From Planctomycetota bacterium (lineage in GTDB: Bacteria > Planctomycetota > Uabimicrobiia > Uabimicrobiales > Uabimicrobiaceae), in contig JAJDCR010000007.1 of assembly GCA_029260735.1 (NCBI GenBank), forward strand, positions 108,147-172,146: a stretch of 64,000 nt of DNA, given 5' to 3'. Shown here in pieces: positions 26,052-34,961 of the stretch. Within the stretch, counting starts at the first letter, position 1. Each line of letters starts with the position of its first letter. The position numbers and the translations under genes were made by a program. The notes beneath the pieces were generated by a model that had not been told where the DNA came from, did no database searches, and was given only the letters and a program-made list of their open reading frames with translations.

Positions 26052-28568
26052 CTAGTAACCTGCTCCGATGTCTAAATCAGATGGTAAGAGTCGCAGTGTT
26101 CCATAGTTATCAACACCATCGTTTTTCCACTTTGTTTCCAAATTTCTCAAGTCCTCTTTTAATGTGTCATGAGCTTGTCGTAATTTTTCTTTTAAAGCCG
26201 GGTTTTCAATGTCATCGAAAACGTCTTTAAAGTCAGTATTTAGTTTGGTGTAACGCACTCTTGAAGTTGCCATCGCAACACATGCTAGAGAACGCCACTC
26301 CTCAATTGAAGGAGTTCCTCCATCGCGAGGAACTTGGGTGTTGTTAATACGTGGGTCTAAGGCTAAGCGGACACTAGACGTTCCATAGACTTCGTGTTGA
26401 ATAATGAGATGGTGCATAACATCAGACATAAATATGGACAGCCCTTCTTTTGTTTTTAACTGAGTATATCTATTGGGTAGTTTATTCAAAAATATTTCTT
26501 CTAAGTTATGAAAGAGTTTTTGAATATATATATCTTCAGCTACAGCAGAGTCTGTATCATACACACTAAAAACAATGCTTTTTGTATATTTTCGCCACAA
26601 TGAGAAATATTCTTTTTCCCAAACGAGACTTGCATTTGGAAGAGTATCGGCTAGGTTTTCTTCGTCTTGAGCTACTGTTTTAAGTACTTTTTCTCTGTAC
26701 TCAAAGTCTTCATCTTCTCCTAGTTTGTACGCACTGAATGAATCGTTTAAATGCCGCATTAAGCTTGCGTTTGTAGTCGCAAATATTTGTGGAAAAACTT
26801 CTCCATCTTCCAGAAGGTGCTGGGTTGTAAGTTCTTCAGCTAGTTCATGAGCAAAAAAATGTGGATATAGTGCTAGTCGTATAGGATGCAACCATTGATG
26901 GTTCAGATCAAAAGCATTGAACATCGCAACCTCTACAAGATTGAATCCCATGTGGATACCAACTAAGTGTTTACTACTGACACCATGGAAATATAAAGAG
27001 GCAGTAATCATATCTTCAGCATGGCGAAATGAGGGATCATTTGGATTAGCTGTAATCTTAACAGAGGAGTTTGGAGGGGTTACTGCTATTAGCTCTAAAC
27101 GTTTTTCCTTGCTATTAAACTCAAAAAAAGCTATTCCTCCATAAGATTCATAATCTGGTTTTGTTTCATATTTTTCAAGAAAACTTAGATCTAGTTTTAA
27201 TAGATTTTTACCATCAAGGTTTACTGGACTTAGGTAAGTTCCTCCCATGCCATACTCGACCAAGTAAGCTAGAAGTTGTCCTTGTTGGTACTTTTGTATA
27301 GCTTGATCTGGAGTATTTTGGAATCCTGGTCCACGCACACCAGATTCGATAGAAAATGGTCCTAAAAAAGGTAACGATATTTTCTTTAACAGCCACCAAG
27401 GCCAATATTCGCTTCCATTGCTCCAAACTTTCATTCTGGGTTTGTCTTTAAGAGGAACTTTGATATTCGCAAATGGAAATATTCTGCTTACAATACTAGC
27501 TACTGCGAATAATATCTTTACTAATTTAGTGATCCATCCAAAGGCGATTATTTTTGGAGTTAGTTTTTCATCCAAGCAAGGGACACTCAATGGATAACTC
27601 AGGTTTCTTGGGTGCGCAATGTAGTAAGGAAAAATTTTTAGTGGTTTTAATTTCTCACCATCGCCATAAAGTTTACTGAGGTTAGCTGGAGCTGGAGGTC
27701 TTAAACCTCCAGCTATCAGAAGATAAAAGAAGGGCCAAGTTGCATTGCTTACATACGAACGCAATTTTCCATATGTTTTTGGAAATAAATGTAGGGAGAG
27801 TGACATTCCAACAGCAACACCTATCATAAGTAATAACAGAGGGAAGTTGTTCTCGTATACAAAAAATGATCCCTCTTTGCTTTGTGCAATATAAAAAGCT
27901 CCCCATAGGAGACCTGTTGCTCCGGCTCCTAGCACATGATAGAGTGTACTCTTCGCTGGAGTATTTGGCACTAAAAGAACTGTGATAAGCATAGTCAGTG
28001 ATTGTAAAACAAAAAGAATTCTAACAGGAGTTTCTCCTGGGACTGTGGATGAAATTACAATTAGAAATGTTTGCCCAACAAGTCCTGAAATAATTAAAGA
28101 GCCTGCTATTTGCGGGGGGCCATCAAAAAGAAAAATAATGAGTAGTGTTCCGACAATAAGTCCTATTCCTACAATAAGTGTTGTAAGTAGAACAGGGGAG
28201 GCACTTATTGTGATAAAGCAAGTAGCGAGATACAATGTTCCAAAAACAAAAGCTAAGTTTGCTAATCGCAATTTTTGAATGAAACGACCTTTCACTGATT
28301 GTTGTAACTGAAATGGTTTTCCTATAAGAAGTAAGGTTGTTTCAAATAAAAATCCTAGTGTACTTCCTATCATGATAAATAAAAATGGAGCTAATACCCA
28401 AGTTGGTAGATGGTTTAAACTAACAAAGCCAGCTACAGATACCAAAGCCATCAAAAGTAGGCTTATAGCAGACATTAGTGAGGCAAGGATTGAAAAGTTT
28501 AACATTGGAGGAGGATTAAATTTTAAGGATGTAGCATAGTGTATTTGAATTGGAGGCAAATCTTTCAT
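26052..28568 (-). CDS. Membrane protein with a C-terminal lipoxygenase-like domain
   Basis: This is an 838-residue protein. Residues 20-290 contain about eight or nine hydrophobic segments. Residues 400-838 look like a lipoxygenase catalytic domain: LELIAVTPP (491-499), then H534-L-V-G-I-H539, the His-x4-His iron pair, then LHPIRLALYPHFFAHELAEE, matching the family's HPxxxLLxPH block, and later IIQHEVYG with H725 where lipoxygenases have His-x3-Asn. Here the Asn position is G729, and the protein ends in Tyr rather than the Ile whose carboxylate binds iron, so the metal site is altered or the domain has another role. Lipoxygenases dioxygenate polyunsaturated fatty acids. The membrane fusion is unusual. 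It stands alone, with large gaps on both sides. Confidence 0.66.
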   Translation of the reverse strand: MKDLPPIQIHYATSLKFNPPPMLNFSILASLMSAISLLLMALVSVAGFVSLNHLPTWVLAPFLFIMIGSTLGFLFETTLLLIGKPFQLQQSVKGRFIQKLRLANLAFVFGTLYLATCFITISASPVLLTTLIVGIGLIVGTLLIIFLFDGPPQIAGSLIISGLVGQTFLIVISSTVPGETPVRILFVLQSLTMLITVLLVPNTPAKSTLYHVLGAGATGLLWGAFYIAQSKEGSFFVYENNFPLLLLMIGVAVGMSLSLHLFPKTYGKLRSYVSNATWPFFYLLIAGGLRPPAPANLSKLYGDGEKLKPLKIFPYYIAHPRNLSYPLSVPCLDEKLTPKIIAFGWITKLVKILFAVASIVSRIFPFANIKVPLKDKPRMKVWSNGSEYWPWWLLKKISLPFLGPFSIESGVRGPGFQNTPDQAIQKYQQGQLLAYLVEYGMGGTYLSPVNLDGKNLLKLDLSFLEKYETKPDYESYGGIAFFEFNSKEKRLELIAVTPPNSSVKITANPNDPSFRHAEDMITASLYFHGVSSKHLVGIHMGFNLVEVAMFNAFDLNHQWLHPIRLALYPHFFAHELAEELTTQHLLEDGEVFPQIFATTNASLMRHLNDSFSAYKLGEDEDFEYREKVLKTVAQDEENLADTLPNASLVWEKEYFSLWRKYTKSIVFSVYDTDSAVAEDIYIQKLFHNLEEIFLNKLPNRYTQLKTKEGLSIFMSDVMHHLIIQHEVYGTSSVRLALDPRINNTQVPRDGGTPSIEEWRSLACVAMATSRVRYTKLNTDFKDVFDDIENPALKEKLRQAHDTLKEDLRNLETKWKNDGVDNYGTLRLLPSDLDIGAGY

Positions 28569-29401
28569 GTTTTATTCCTGTAATCTCATGGATAAATGTT
28601 CAATAACCCTAATGTTTTGTACCAGGAAAAAAGTTTTTTAGTTTTCCCAATGCTACAAACCGAACAAATAAATTTGATTTGAATCAGGCTCTGTTTTTGA
28701 TTTTAATAAAAAAGATTAAAATGCAAGATTTTATAGAAATAAGCTAATCAATCACTAAGTATTAGTCAAGAGGAAAAATACTCTTGATACTTATTTTTTA
28801 TTTAAAAAGAAATGATTAATAGTATCTTTAATTGTTCTTTTAGTTTTATTCTTTACTCTTTTTGCTTATTAAAGAAATTTAATTTCTTAGCGTATTTTTT
28901 TCATTTTGCGCAAAAAAAAAGTCTGTTTTTGAGAAAAAAATAGCCTAAAGTAAACAAGTTTAATCCCCGATTAAATATCTTTCACCACCCCATCAAAACC
29001 CCCCCAAAGAAAAGGCTGGAACTCTTGTGGTTATCTCTGTCAAGAAAAAAATCAAAATTATAAGTCATTGTTGTGTATGTGGTTAAGATTAAATTTGCAG
29101 TTTTTTAAAGTTTTTCACTTGACTTTTTTTCTGGATCTGATAATCTTGCAAAAGATTATAGGTGAGTTTTAATTTTTGGGAGCCATTCGATATCCTTTAG
29201 TCAGGAGTATTTCTGTACTTCGTATATTATTTTTACGGGTATTAGGAATAAGATTTAACAGCAGCAAATAGTACCAAAAGTTGAGTATTTTTGGGAAAAA
29301 GGGAAAACCTTTAGTGGGCCATTTCCTTATTCTTCTGACTGGGGCAACATTTACCATAAGACTAGTTTCAGACTGGTCTGTTTTTGTGAGAAAGATGTTC
29401 T
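28569..29401. other. Divergent AT-rich intergenic region between the lipoxygenase-like gene and the HTH/receiver gene
   Basis: These 833 bases have no supportable gene and long A and T runs. A 7-bp inverted repeat TCAAGAG (28766-28772) / CTCTTGA (28781-28787) lies about 200 bases upstream of the lipoxygenase-like gene; its minus-strand right part contains TTGACT, a possible -35 element. A plus-strand promoter candidate lies at 29119-29146. The region marks the switch from the all-minus accessory half to the mixed-strand half of the window. Confidence 0.5.
29119..29146 (+). promoter_or_regulatory. Candidate sigma-70-type promoter for the HTH/receiver gene
   Basis: TTGACT at 29119-29124 is followed after 16 bases by TAATCT at 29141-29146. 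The -10 lies inside a perfect 7-bp inverted repeat (TAATCTT/AAGATTA, 29141-29158), which could be a binding site overlapping the promoter. It is about 255 bases upstream of the ATG, so a long leader would result. It is a sequence-only suggestion. Confidence 0.33.
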
Positions 29402-29992
29402 ATGCAAAATAAAAAAGGATTTACAACCGGAGAGGTGGCAGAGCTTTGCCACGTGACGATTCCTACGGTTATTAAGTGGATTGAGTCTGGTGAATTAGAG
29501 GGGTTTAAGATTCCTGGGTCAAAGAATCGCCGGATCACTCGAGAAAATTTGCTGAAGTTCATGAAGAAGTACAATATTCCTACCAATCAACTAGAAGAGG
29601 GGCTTCCTCGTATTTTGGTTGTGGACGATGAGGAAAGTATTTTAGAGCTTTTCAAAGCGATTTTTGATGACAAAGAATACAAGTTGCATTGTGTTTCTCG
29701 AGGTTTTGAGGCTGGTTTCGCGAAAGAATTTAAGCCTGATTTGGTGATTTTGGATATCATGCTTCCTGATATTGATGGTCGCAAGGTTTGTGAGTTCATC
29801 AAGAGTATGCCTGAGTTAGGCCATGTTCAGGTCTTGGGAATTTCTGGCTATGTAAAAGAAGAGAAAGATTTCTCTGATCTTTTACAAAAGGGTTTTGATG
29901 ATTATTTAGTGAAGCCTTTCTCCAATGACGTTCTCTTGGGTAAGGTTACTACTTTAATTAATAAGGCTAAAACACTTAAAGCTAACGCTTAA
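29402..29992 (+). CDS. Excisionase-type HTH fused to a response-regulator receiver domain
   Basis: This is a 196-residue protein. Residues 6-58 are a MerR/excisionase-family helix-turn-helix (FTTGEVAELCHVTIPTVIKW ... GFKIPGSKNRRITRENLLKF). Residues 68-190 are a CheY-like receiver: VVDDEE acidic pair, VILDIMLPDIDG with the phospho-accepting Asp, LGISGY for the Thr/Ser switch, and LVKPFS with the conserved Lys. Phosphorylation by an unlinked kinase would control DNA binding. The order (DNA-binding domain first) is the reverse of most response regulators. No histidine kinase gene is adjacent. Confidence 0.85.
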   Translation: MQNKKGFTTGEVAELCHVTIPTVIKWIESGELEGFKIPGSKNRRITRENLLKFMKKYNIPTNQLEEGLPRILVVDDEESILELFKAIFDDKEYKLHCVSRGFEAGFAKEFKPDLVILDIMLPDIDGRKVCEFIKSMPELGHVQVLGISGYVKEEKDFSDLLQKGFDDYLVKPFSNDVLLGKVTTLINKAKTLKANA

Positions 29993-30024
29993 TAGCTTTT
30001 TTTTGTAGCTATTAGTTTAATAGC

Positions 30025-30296
30025 CTGCAAAGTTTTTATTTTCAGCGTGTCCCCCAATAAGCTGCCTAGGGTAGTTTTTTTGTTTGGATCAATTTTGTAG
30101 CATATTTTAACGTCTGCAAAGTTTTTATTTTCAGCGTGTCCCCCCCCGCTCGTTCCTCGCGTCCCCCCCAAAGGGTGGACAAAAAGGGTTTTTCTGTGTA
30201 TGTAAGCCTTCATTTTGCTTTCGTATGTGCTAAAATCTTTCTTATCTCCCCTTTGGGGGAGAAGCGAGGAACGAGCAGAGGGGGGACACGCTGAAA
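30025..30296. repeat. Short inverted-repeat element with a duplicated end
   Basis: Arms of about 47 bases at 30129-30175 and 30249-30296 are near-perfect inverted repeats. Both arms carry CAGCGTGTCCCCCC and GCTCGTTCCTCGC blocks (or their complements). A 31-base direct copy of the left end and its flank lies at 30025-30055 and 30114-30144. The element fills the gap between the HTH/receiver gene and kptA. It has no coding capacity; a 110-codon minus-strand frame through it is only a by-product. It could act as a transcription terminator for both converging genes. Inferred class: MITE- or REP-like mobile repeat. Confidence 0.7.
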
Positions 30297-30376
30297 CATA
30301 CACCAAAGCCAGGTTTGGCACATGCTACAAGAATTATGCATTCCAGCTTACTCCTCTACTTTAGCCTTTCCTACTC

Positions 30377-30928
30377 TCACATCATCTCCAAATACTTCGC
30401 TTCCACCTTCCCCGCCAAATAAACATCATTTCCTGACAAATAAAACTCTGTTCCTTCTTCGTGGGCTTTTTTTGCATCTACTCTTAAAATTGTCGGCTTG
30501 GAGTCTCTTCTGCTTCCGACTTGGGTGGCGGTGGCTACGTCCTTAGAGAGATGAACGTGTTGGCGTTTCATGGGGCGGAGTCCTTGTCCTAGGATTTGGG
30601 AGACAAATCTTTGGGCGGTGCCGTGGTAGAGGTATTGAGGGGGGGTTATTTTTGTTAGTTCGACTTGGACGTCTGTGAGGGAGTGTCCTTGCTGGGCCCA
30701 GATCATTTCGTCTTCTAGGGCGTATCTCTTTTTGGAGTCGTCGGCTACGATTTTTTCTATGTGCTCTCGCTTGACTTCAAAGGGCCAGCCTCGTTGGTTG
30801 ATTTTTGCGATTAGCTCAGGGAGTGAACATTTTCCTTTGGCGTCGAGTTTGAGGTTGATGGCCTCGGGTTTATGCCGTAAAACAAGGGCTAAAAAGCGCG
30901 ATAGTTTTTTTTGGTTTTTCTTATCCAT
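30377..30928 (-). CDS. kptA: RNA 2'-phosphotransferase (Tpt1/KptA family)
   Basis: This is a 183-residue protein with the full KptA layout: KLSRFLALVLRHKPEAINL at the N-terminus (conserved Arg-His), KKRYALED, then LYHGTAQRFVSQILGQGL, the NAD-binding HGT motif, and HVHLSKDVATATQVGSRR with the conserved His and Arg. Length equals that of bacterial homologues. The family removes a 2'-phosphate from RNA, transferring it to NAD+ to give ADP-ribose 1''-2'' cyclic phosphate; its role in bacteria is not well settled. It is transcribed toward the repeat element and away from the esterase gene. Confidence 0.93.
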   Translation of the reverse strand: MDKKNQKKLSRFLALVLRHKPEAINLKLDAKGKCSLPELIAKINQRGWPFEVKREHIEKIVADDSKKRYALEDEMIWAQQGHSLTDVQVELTKITPPQYLYHGTAQRFVSQILGQGLRPMKRQHVHLSKDVATATQVGSRRDSKPTILRVDAKKAHEEGTEFYLSGNDVYLAGKVEAKYLEMM

Positions 30929-31045
30929 GATCTACTGCTTTCTGATGAATCCTCTTGATAATTGGAACGGATTTCTTTATTATGCCTCTTTTAACAGATA
31001 AAGAGTGGGTGTTGTTCGAAGAAAATTAGAACAGAGGTCATTTTT

Positions 31046-32053
31046 ATGAATCAAAATCAAGTACAGGTTCCTGAGTTTACGAGCGAATCTCTTAAGGGGA
31101 ATCCTTTGGGAGACCCTGAGTTACGTAAGCTTCCGATTTATTTTCCTCCTTCTTATGACAAGTCTCAGAAGAGTTATCCGGTGGTTTATTTTTTAGCGGG
31201 ATTTACAGGGACAGGGCTTTCTATGCTCAACTATTCTGCATTTGAGCCGAATGTGCCTGAGCGGATTGATAAATTGATCCGCGAGGAGAAAATACCTGAG
31301 ATTATTGCTGTGATGCCCGATTGTATGACGAAGTTATTGGGAAGTCAATTTGTAAACTCTTCTGCTATTGGGAACTATGAGGATTATATTCTAGAAATTG
31401 CCCAGTATGTCGATAAAAATTATCGTACTTTAGCTCAGCCAGAAAGCCGGGCTCTTGTGGGAAAATCGAGTGGGGGCTATGGCTCTTTTATGCTAGCGAT
31501 GAAGCATCCTGATATTTTCTCGTATTTAGGTTGCCATAGTGGAGATATGTATTTTGAGTATTGCTATAAACATGATTTCCCTCATGCTTATAATGCTCTT
31601 TATCGCTATCAATCCGTGAAAAAATTCCAGGACTATATTGCTCGCCAGCATAAGATACCAGGGCGGGCTTTTAGTGCTGTCAATTTGATTGGAATGGGGG
31701 CGGCGTATTCTCCCTTAGAAGATAAGCCAGGTGAATTTGAACTTCCCTTCGATTTAAAAACAGGGGAGATCCGCGATGAGGTTTGGCAACGTTGGCTGAA
31801 ATTTGATCCTGTCGAAATTGTCGGAGATTGGAAAGAAAACCTAGAGAAACTCCGTTTGATTTTTATCGATTGTGGAAGTCGAGATGAGTATCACTTGCAC
31901 ATCGGAGCACGGATTTTGAGTCAAAGGTTAGATAAACTGGGTATTTCACATACCCATGAAGAGTTTGATGACACTCATCGCTCAATTAGCTACCGCTATG
32001 ATCGATCTTTAGAGGTGATTGGTCAAACTATTGCAATGGAAATGATAGGATAG
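31046..32053 (+). CDS. Esterase D-like alpha/beta hydrolase
   Basis: This is a 335-residue protein of the putative-esterase (EstD/tributyrin esterase) family. YPVVYFLAGFTGTG carries the oxyanion-hole region. VGKSSGGYGSFML holds the nucleophile serine in GxSxG. Candidate acid and base residues are in LIFIDCGSRDEYHL and FDDTHRSISYRYDRS. There is no signal peptide, so it acts in the cytosol. It is followed after 12 bases by an ABC exporter gene, suggesting an operon. The substrate is unknown. Confidence 0.82.
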   Translation: MNQNQVQVPEFTSESLKGNPLGDPELRKLPIYFPPSYDKSQKSYPVVYFLAGFTGTGLSMLNYSAFEPNVPERIDKLIREEKIPEIIAVMPDCMTKLLGSQFVNSSAIGNYEDYILEIAQYVDKNYRTLAQPESRALVGKSSGGYGSFMLAMKHPDIFSYLGCHSGDMYFEYCYKHDFPHAYNALYRYQSVKKFQDYIARQHKIPGRAFSAVNLIGMGAAYSPLEDKPGEFELPFDLKTGEIRDEVWQRWLKFDPVEIVGDWKENLEKLRLIFIDCGSRDEYHLHIGARILSQRLDKLGISHTHEEFDDTHRSISYRYDRSLEVIGQTIAMEMIG

Positions 32054-32065
32054 GAAAGAAAAGCC

Positions 32066-33934
32066 ATGGCGCAAAAAAAACAAGAATCAATTAGTGAAGC
32101 ACCTTTGGAAGAAAAATCTGTCTTTGTCCAGTATTGGCGCTTAGCTCAGTATATTAAACCCTACTTGCACTTAGTTGTATTGTGTATTTTAGCTTCTATT
32201 GCCATTTCGATTTTGCATTTTGCTTCTTTAGGAATGATCACTCCTTTAGCAGATGTTCTTTTCTCTGACCGAGGCGATGCTATTGTGGAGAAGTTAAACG
32301 AGTGGGGAGATACCGGAAAGTATTTGGGCAATTTTTTACAAACTCATGTTTTGTCTGATCAAAGTCGAACGATTAATATTTTTATGATTTTTATTGTGAT
32401 TTTGGTTGTGATTAAAAATATTTTGCGTTTTTTTCACGAGTACGTTACAGGATATTTGACGACAAAAATTGCAGTTGATCTATCAGAAGATCTTTTCCAG
32501 AAAGTGCTTCGCTTGCCCAAAAGCTATTTCTCCCAGGAAGGGGTGAACCAGATCTCGGGGCGTTTTGCCTATGATATCCCTGTGATGGCGCAGGGACTGC
32601 GTAATCTTTTTGGGAAGGCTATCAGGGAACCCTTAAAAGCTTTTAGTTCTTTGGGCTTAGCATTATTGATTGATTGGGAATTGACTATTTTGATCTTTTT
32701 TATTTTCCCTTTAGTGATGGTTTTTGTGCGGAAAATTGGGAAAAAAATTAAGCGAAGCGCTTCTAAAACTCTTGCTCAATCTAGTAATTTATTGAATATA
32801 CTTCAGGATAGCTTTCGGGGAATTGATATTGTCAAATCCTATGGTATGGAAAAGCAACGAGAAGAAAAATTTTCCGAAGAAAACAGGAAGTTTTTTCACT
32901 ACAGTATGAAAGTTGTTAAGGCAGAAGCTGTAACAAGTCCAGTGATGGAAATCTTTATTACAGCGGCGGCAGTTTTTACTTTAAGCCTTTCTGCGAGTAA
33001 AGTTATTTCAGGAGATATGTCCCCAGGAGCTTTTTGTGCTTTTTATGTTGCTCTCGGAGCTCTCTTTGACCCGATACGTAAACTTGCTAAGGTCTATAAT
33101 AAAATTAATGCTGCTGTCGCTGCGAGTGAAAGAGTGTTTGATTTGATGGATCAAAAACACGAAAGAGAAGAAGAGGAAACTCTGCTGGCTTTGGCTCCTA
33201 TCCAAGAAGAGATTACTTTTCAAGGCGTGAGCTTTGGATATGGCTCTGATAAGTTAAATCTGAAGAATGTTTCCTTTACTGTCAAAAAAGGGGAAAGTGT
33301 TGCCGTGGTCGGATCAAATGGGGCGGGAAAAAGTACCTTGGTCTCTCTTCTTCTACGACTTTATGATGTCAATGACGGAGCTATTTTGATTGATGGGCAA
33401 GATATTAGTCAGGTTTCTCTAGAAAGCTTACGCGGTCAGATAGGCTTAGTCACTCAACAGTCTTTTTTATTTAATGATACTTTCGCAACAAATATATCCT
33501 GTCAAAGGACGGCAGATCAGTCTTTGTCTGAGATTGAAAAGGCCGCTCAGATTGCAGATGCTCACAGCTTTCTTGTCACATTGGAAGAAGGTTATGAGAC
33601 CATCTATGGGCAAGGTATTGATGTCTCAGGAGGGCAAAAGCACAGAGTGGCCTTGGCTCGTGCTATTATGAAGCAGCCTGAAATTTTGATTTTGGATGAA
33701 GTAATGGCAAACATTGATTCCGAAAGTGAAAACTACATCAAGGATGCTTTAGAGAAATTTATTCCAGGCCGGACAACTTTTATTATAGCTCATCGATTTT
33801 CGACGATTCAAAAGGCTGATCGTATTCTTGTTTTAAACCAAGGAGAAGTGGAATGCTTTGGCACTCATGATGAGGTCATGGCGCATAGCGAAACGTATAG
33901 CAAGCTTTACTTGCATCAGCAAGAAGGTTCATAG
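32066..33934 (+). CDS. MsbA-like ABC exporter (fused permease and ATPase)
   Basis: This is a 622-residue protein with six TM segments in residues 25-345 and an ATPase domain after 370: Walker A VVGSNGAGKSTLVS, Q-loop region LVTQQS, signature VSGGQKHRVALARA, Walker B EILILDEVMAN and the switch His in IIAHRFSTIQ. The glutamate after Walker B is present, so it should hydrolyse ATP. It functions as a homodimer; lipid, lipid A-like or peptide export is possible. The N-terminal extension (MAQKKQESISEAPLEEKS) is polar. It lies in a run with the esterase and the thioredoxin-like gene (3-base gap). Confidence 0.9.
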   Translation: MAQKKQESISEAPLEEKSVFVQYWRLAQYIKPYLHLVVLCILASIAISILHFASLGMITPLADVLFSDRGDAIVEKLNEWGDTGKYLGNFLQTHVLSDQSRTINIFMIFIVILVVIKNILRFFHEYVTGYLTTKIAVDLSEDLFQKVLRLPKSYFSQEGVNQISGRFAYDIPVMAQGLRNLFGKAIREPLKAFSSLGLALLIDWELTILIFFIFPLVMVFVRKIGKKIKRSASKTLAQSSNLLNILQDSFRGIDIVKSYGMEKQREEKFSEENRKFFHYSMKVVKAEAVTSPVMEIFITAAAVFTLSLSASKVISGDMSPGAFCAFYVALGALFDPIRKLAKVYNKINAAVAASERVFDLMDQKHEREEEETLLALAPIQEEITFQGVSFGYGSDKLNLKNVSFTVKKGESVAVVGSNGAGKSTLVSLLLRLYDVNDGAILIDGQDISQVSLESLRGQIGLVTQQSFLFNDTFATNISCQRTADQSLSEIEKAAQIADAHSFLVTLEEGYETIYGQGIDVSGGQKHRVALARAIMKQPEILILDEVMANIDSESENYIKDALEKFIPGRTTFIIAHRFSTIQKADRILVLNQGEVECFGTHDEVMAHSETYSKLYLHQQEGS

Positions 33935-33937
33935 GTT

Positions 33938-34957
33938 ATGAGAACAAGGGTTATTTTTTTGGCTGTTTTGGCCATCTTGTGGGGAGAAAGAGGTTTTCTT
34001 TGGGGGCAAGCGCCTGTTGTTTCTCACTTTGAAACAGCAAAGACTATTTCTGTCCAAGAAAAAAAATATATTTTTCTCTACTTTCAACTCCAAGATTGTT
34101 CTTTGTGCCGAGATTTCTACAAGCAAATTTGGCAAAAGGAGGAATTCCAAAAGTGGGCGCAAGAAGATCTCGTTCTCTTTTCCTTAGATTTTTCTGAAGT
34201 CCATCCTTTTTCTCTAGGACCTGAGGAACAAAAGCAAAAAGAAGAAGGGGAAAAATTACGTCAATTACACAAAGTGGAAAAATTCCCTACTCTTATTCTC
34301 GAAGATGACGAAGGGAAAGTTTTTTTTCGCCGCTCTCCTCCTTTTAGTTTAGGGGAAGTTCATCAAGAGCTCATCGATGTTGTCCAGAAAAAAAGACTTT
34401 GGGATAAAATTAAAAAATCACTAACTTCGGAAAATAAACAATTTGATATTCTTTGGAATTCTTGCTTAGGAAACTATTCTCTTCTCCAAGGGCAAATGGC
34501 TCCTCACTATTTTCTTTTTACTTCGAAAATTGAGAAAAAGCTCGAAGCGGCTTACGTTGCTTATCGATTTTCTCTACCCGAAAATCAAGAGCAGTATCTT
34601 CTTTTTCTGAAAGAAAATATTGCTCTTGATCCCGATCATTTTTATGAAAAAATATTTTGCTCCACTTATCAAAAGAAAAGCTTTCATTTGATGCAGCTTC
34701 TTTTTCGATTTCGGGAGACAAAAGGATCGAAGAAAGTTTTGCAAGAAACAGCTCATAGGCTTTTGATAGACTTAGAGAAAGATAACTGTTCTCATTTTGC
34801 AGTGGCCGGGTGGCATACTTATTTTTTGAGCCGAGCGATTTGTTTTTATGCTTTAGAGGAAGATCAAAAATTCCAAGAGGCTTGGCAAAGGCTAATTTTG
34901 ATTTATCCAGAGTGGAAACAAAAAGAGAGATGGCAAGAGTTTTTTGAAATGGACTAA
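33938..34957 (+). CDS. Exported thioredoxin-fold protein
   Basis: This is a 339-residue protein. The N-terminus (MRTRVIFLAVLAILWGERGF) is a signal peptide or anchor. Residues 45-150 are thioredoxin-like: KKYIFLYFQLQDCSLCRDFY carries a CxxC pair (CSLC), and KVEKFPTLILEDDEGKVFFR has the cis-Pro loop. The rest (150-339) is helical and not recognised. It probably works on disulfides in the periplasm or acts as a thiol-dependent chaperone. It is the third gene in the esterase/ABC run and is followed by thiO. Confidence 0.72.
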   Translation: MRTRVIFLAVLAILWGERGFLWGQAPVVSHFETAKTISVQEKKYIFLYFQLQDCSLCRDFYKQIWQKEEFQKWAQEDLVLFSLDFSEVHPFSLGPEEQKQKEEGEKLRQLHKVEKFPTLILEDDEGKVFFRRSPPFSLGEVHQELIDVVQKKRLWDKIKKSLTSENKQFDILWNSCLGNYSLLQGQMAPHYFLFTSKIEKKLEAAYVAYRFSLPENQEQYLLFLKENIALDPDHFYEKIFCSTYQKKSFHLMQLLFRFRETKGSKKVLQETAHRLLIDLEKDNCSHFAVAGWHTYFLSRAICFYALEEDQKFQEAWQRLILIYPEWKQKERWQEFFEMD

Positions 34958-34961
34958 TTTG

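Noticed and set aside
29169..29357. 62-codon minus-strand frame in the 28569-29401 gap
   Set aside because: Short, no ribosome binding site, no family likeness; and it overlaps the leader of the HTH/receiver gene.
29989..30321. 110-codon minus-strand frame after the HTH/receiver gene
   Set aside because: It is built from the inverted-repeat element and overlaps its C-rich arms; composition is not protein-like.
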